A DNA stretch of 64,000 nucleotides from an uncultured Anaerolineae bacterium (lineage in GTDB: Bacteria > Chloroflexota > Anaerolineae > Promineifilales > Promineifilaceae). The stretch spans positions 78,500 through 142,499 of the forward strand of contig CAJQMR010000039.1 of assembly GCA_905479495.1 (NCBI GenBank), written 5' to 3'. How positions within the stretch are numbered: position 1 is the first letter of the stretch; each line of letters opens with the position of its first letter. The notes under the pieces are model-generated. The model was not told the origin of the DNA. It did no database searches and saw nothing but the letters and a program-made list of their open reading frames with translations. Below, piece after piece: positions 61,999 to 64,000 of the stretch. The translations under genes were made by a program, and so were the position numbers.

Positions 61999-64000
61999 AT
62001 GGATTCCCACACATTTAAATACCCAACCGCACCCAAAGTTGTTGTTGTTGATGATTACCACGGCACGGCCGTTCCCGACCCCTACCGTTGGCTAGAAAAC
62101 CCTGAAGACCCCAACACCATCGCCTGGGTTGAGGCGCAAAACGAACTGACGCAAAGCATTATGGCCGAGCTGCCCGTGCACCAGCAGTTTAAAGAACGGC
62201 TCACAACTTTGTGGAACTACCCCAAAAGCAGCGTGCCCCGCCGCAAAGCCAACCAATACTTTGTCCAGAAAAATGACGGGCTGCAAAACCAACCCATCTT
62301 GTACAAGCAGGCCAGCCTGGATGCCCCGCTGGAACAGGTGATCGATCCCAATACGCTTAGCGAAGACGGCACGATTGCCCTCATGAATCAGAGCTACAGT
62401 AAGGACGGCCGTTTCCTGGCCTACACCCTCTCCCAAAGCGGCAGCGACTGGCAAACCATCCACATTCGCGACCTGCAAACCAACGAAGACAGCCCCGAAG
62501 TGCTGCGCTGGGCCAAATTCACCAACGCCGCCTGGCTGCCCGACGGCTCCGGCTTTTTCTACGCCCGCTACCCCAGCCCCGACGAAATGCCGGACGCGCC
62601 GCCCAGCACCCACCAACAAGTTTTCTTGCACAAAGTGGGCACGCCGCAAAGCGCCGACAAGATTATCTTTGCCCGGCCCGATGCACCTAATTTGGGCTTT
62701 GAGCCTGAGGTGACAAAGGACGGCCGTTTCCTCATCCTGCATGTTTGGGACGGCACCGACCGGCGCAATCGCTTCTACTACCGCCCGCTGGACGGTGAGG
62801 AGTTCATTTACCTGCTGGACCAAATGGACGCAGGCTACCAATTTTTAGGCAACGACGGTTCAAAATTTTATTTCCAGACGGATAACGGGGCAGATAACGG
62901 CCGTCTCATCGCCATCAACCTCAACAACCCGGACCCAACAAACTGGCAGACCCTCATCCCCGAACAAGAAGATGCGATTGCCTTCAGCTTGATGGTCAAC
63001 AACGAGTTCATCCTGGGTACGCTGCACCACGGCCAGCACAAGCTGCACCGCTACGCTCTGGACGGCACACATTTAGGCGAAATTGAGCTGCCCGTCCCCG
63101 GCACCATCTTCGATTTGTCCGGCGAACGCCAACACACCGAACTGTTCATCCAGTTCCAATCCTTCACCTACCCACCCACCATCCTGCGCTACGATTTCAC
63201 CAGCGACGAGCTAACCATTCTCGACCAGCCGCAACTTGATTTTGACCCTGATGCTTACGAAACGACGCAGGTTTTTTACCCCTCCAAAGATGGCACCAGA
63301 GTGCCGCTTTTCATCACCCACAAAAAAGGTCTGGCGCTCGACGGGCAAAATCCCACCCTGCTCTACGGTTATGGCGGCTTTAACATCGCCATGACGCCCA
63401 TCTTTTCCCCCACCCGGCTGGCCTGGCTGGAGCGCGGCGGGGTTTATGCCCAGGCCTGCTTGCGCGGCGGCATGGAGTACGGCGAAGCGTGGCACCAGGC
63501 GGGCATGTTACAAAACAAACAAAACGTCTTTGACGATTTTATCGCCGCTGGGGAATGGTTGATAGCTACTGGCTACACGAACAACAAGAAGCTGGCCATC
63601 GAAGGGCGCAGCAACGGCGGTCTGTTGGTAGCCGCCTGCCTGGTCCAGCGGCCCGATCTATTTGGGGCCGCTCACTGCGGCGTGCCGGTCATCGACATGC
63701 TGCGCTACCACAAGTTCAGCGCGGGCCGCTACTGGACCTCCGAATACGGCAACGCCGAGGAAAACCCAGACCATTTCCGCTTCATGATGGCCTACTCGCC
63801 GCTGCACAATATCCAGCCAGACCATACCTATCCCCCACTCATTATCACCACGGCGGACACCGACGACCGGGTGGTGCCCATGCACGCTAAAAAGTTTGCC
63901 GCCACCTTGCAGGCGGCAGATAACGGCCGTAATCCCCTCCTCATCCGTATAGAAATGCGCGCTGGGCACCGCATGGGCAAACCCACCGCCAAGCTCATCG
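61999..64000 (+). CDS. Prolyl oligopeptidase (S9A), truncated by window end
   Basis: Serine peptidase cleaving short peptides after proline. 667 residues visible, open at the window end; the family is about 680-710, so nearly complete. The N-terminal PDPYRWLENP motif and long beta-propeller are diagnostic. The triad is present: Ser538 in EGRSNGGLL, Asp622/623 in TTADTDDRVVP, and His657 in RAGHRMGKP. LLYGYGGFNIAMTP supplies the oxyanion region. The start is ATG 61999 (AAGGAG 6 bp upstream); the ATG at 61995 leads to an immediate stop. No signal peptide, so cytoplasmic. Confidence 0.95.
   Translation, partial: MDSHTFKYPTAPKVVVVDDYHGTAVPDPYRWLENPEDPNTIAWVEAQNELTQSIMAELPVHQQFKERLTTLWNYPKSSVPRRKANQYFVQKNDGLQNQPILYKQASLDAPLEQVIDPNTLSEDGTIALMNQSYSKDGRFLAYTLSQSGSDWQTIHIRDLQTNEDSPEVLRWAKFTNAAWLPDGSGFFYARYPSPDEMPDAPPSTHQQVFLHKVGTPQSADKIIFARPDAPNLGFEPEVTKDGRFLILHVWDGTDRRNRFYYRPLDGEEFIYLLDQMDAGYQFLGNDGSKFYFQTDNGADNGRLIAINLNNPDPTNWQTLIPEQEDAIAFSLMVNNEFILGTLHHGQHKLHRYALDGTHLGEIELPVPGTIFDLSGERQHTELFIQFQSFTYPPTILRYDFTSDELTILDQPQLDFDPDAYETTQVFYPSKDGTRVPLFITHKKGLALDGQNPTLLYGYGGFNIAMTPIFSPTRLAWLERGGVYAQACLRGGMEYGEAWHQAGMLQNKQNVFDDFIAAGEWLIATGYTNNKKLAIEGRSNGGLLVAACLVQRPDLFGAAHCGVPVIDMLRYHKFSAGRYWTSEYGNAEENPDHFRFMMAYSPLHNIQPDHTYPPLIITTADTDDRVVPMHAKKFAATLQAADNGRNPLLIRIEMRAGHRMGKPTAKLI

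Noticed and set aside
62092..62841. Long open frame on the minus strand (249 codons)
   Set aside because: Lies wholly antisense to the prolyl oligopeptidase gene, whose protein is clearly conserved. Its low-complexity Val/Gly-rich translation is typical of a shadow frame in G+C-biased coding DNA.

Overview
This 64-kb window (G+C roughly 50-53%) looks like chromosomal DNA of a Chloroflexota bacterium, probably in or near the Anaerolineae. That placement is an inference. It rests on Pro/Thr-rich, single-helix-anchored Asp-box surface proteins, heptose activation genes without any lipid A or LPS core genes, a type II NADH dehydrogenase, paired prolyl-oligopeptidase family peptidases and a NarL-type histidine kinase with a multi-helix membrane sensor. 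I saw no rRNA, tRNA, CRISPR array, phage gene, transposase or insertion sequence.

Layout. (1) 1-7360, housekeeping: the 3' end of folE, ndh, an inverted tkt-rpe pair preceded by a short-chain dehydrogenase gene, a small zinc-ribbon protein, an SRAP (abasic-site DNA crosslink) protein and gmhB. (2) 7444-49956, about 42 kb almost entirely on the minus strand: a very large surface-glycan locus. It holds a Wzz/BY-kinase chain-length regulator, gmhA and hddA (heptose supply), six GT4, two GT2 and two GT39-like glycosyltransferases, two polymerase/ligase-type membrane proteins, two PAPS-dependent sulfotransferases, three alkaline-phosphatase-superfamily enzymes, a Wzm/Wzt exporter, an NAD-dependent sugar epimerase, two secreted Asp-box (BNR) proteins, a carbamoyltransferase with SxtJ-like, DUF5989-like and SGNH partners, a B12-dependent radical SAM protein and a hexapeptide acyltransferase. 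Together these would make, decorate (sulfate, carbamoyl, acyl), export and anchor a heptose-containing cell-surface polysaccharide or glycoprotein glycan. (3) 50303-54729, plus strand: an ArsR-like regulator, a double GNAT acetyltransferase, a nucleotidyltransferase and an S9 peptidase. (4) 54860-55310: a toxin-antitoxin pair whose RelE-like toxin is interrupted by an in-frame stop. (5) 55370-64000: a NarL-type two-component system, a frameshifted membrane-protein gene, an amidohydrolase lipoprotein, a membrane protein, a DinB protein, a DUF3592-like protein and a prolyl endopeptidase that runs off the window.

Two sequence-level signals stand out. First, the palindrome ACGGCCGT occurs about 100 times by hand count, where base composition predicts about one. 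It lies almost only inside genes, in all three reading frames, much like the HIP1 palindrome of cyanobacteria. Second, several intergenic gaps carry a double-hairpin element of about 90-110 bp whose paired arms vary in a compensatory way around a short CTTAAG/CTTGAG-like linker.
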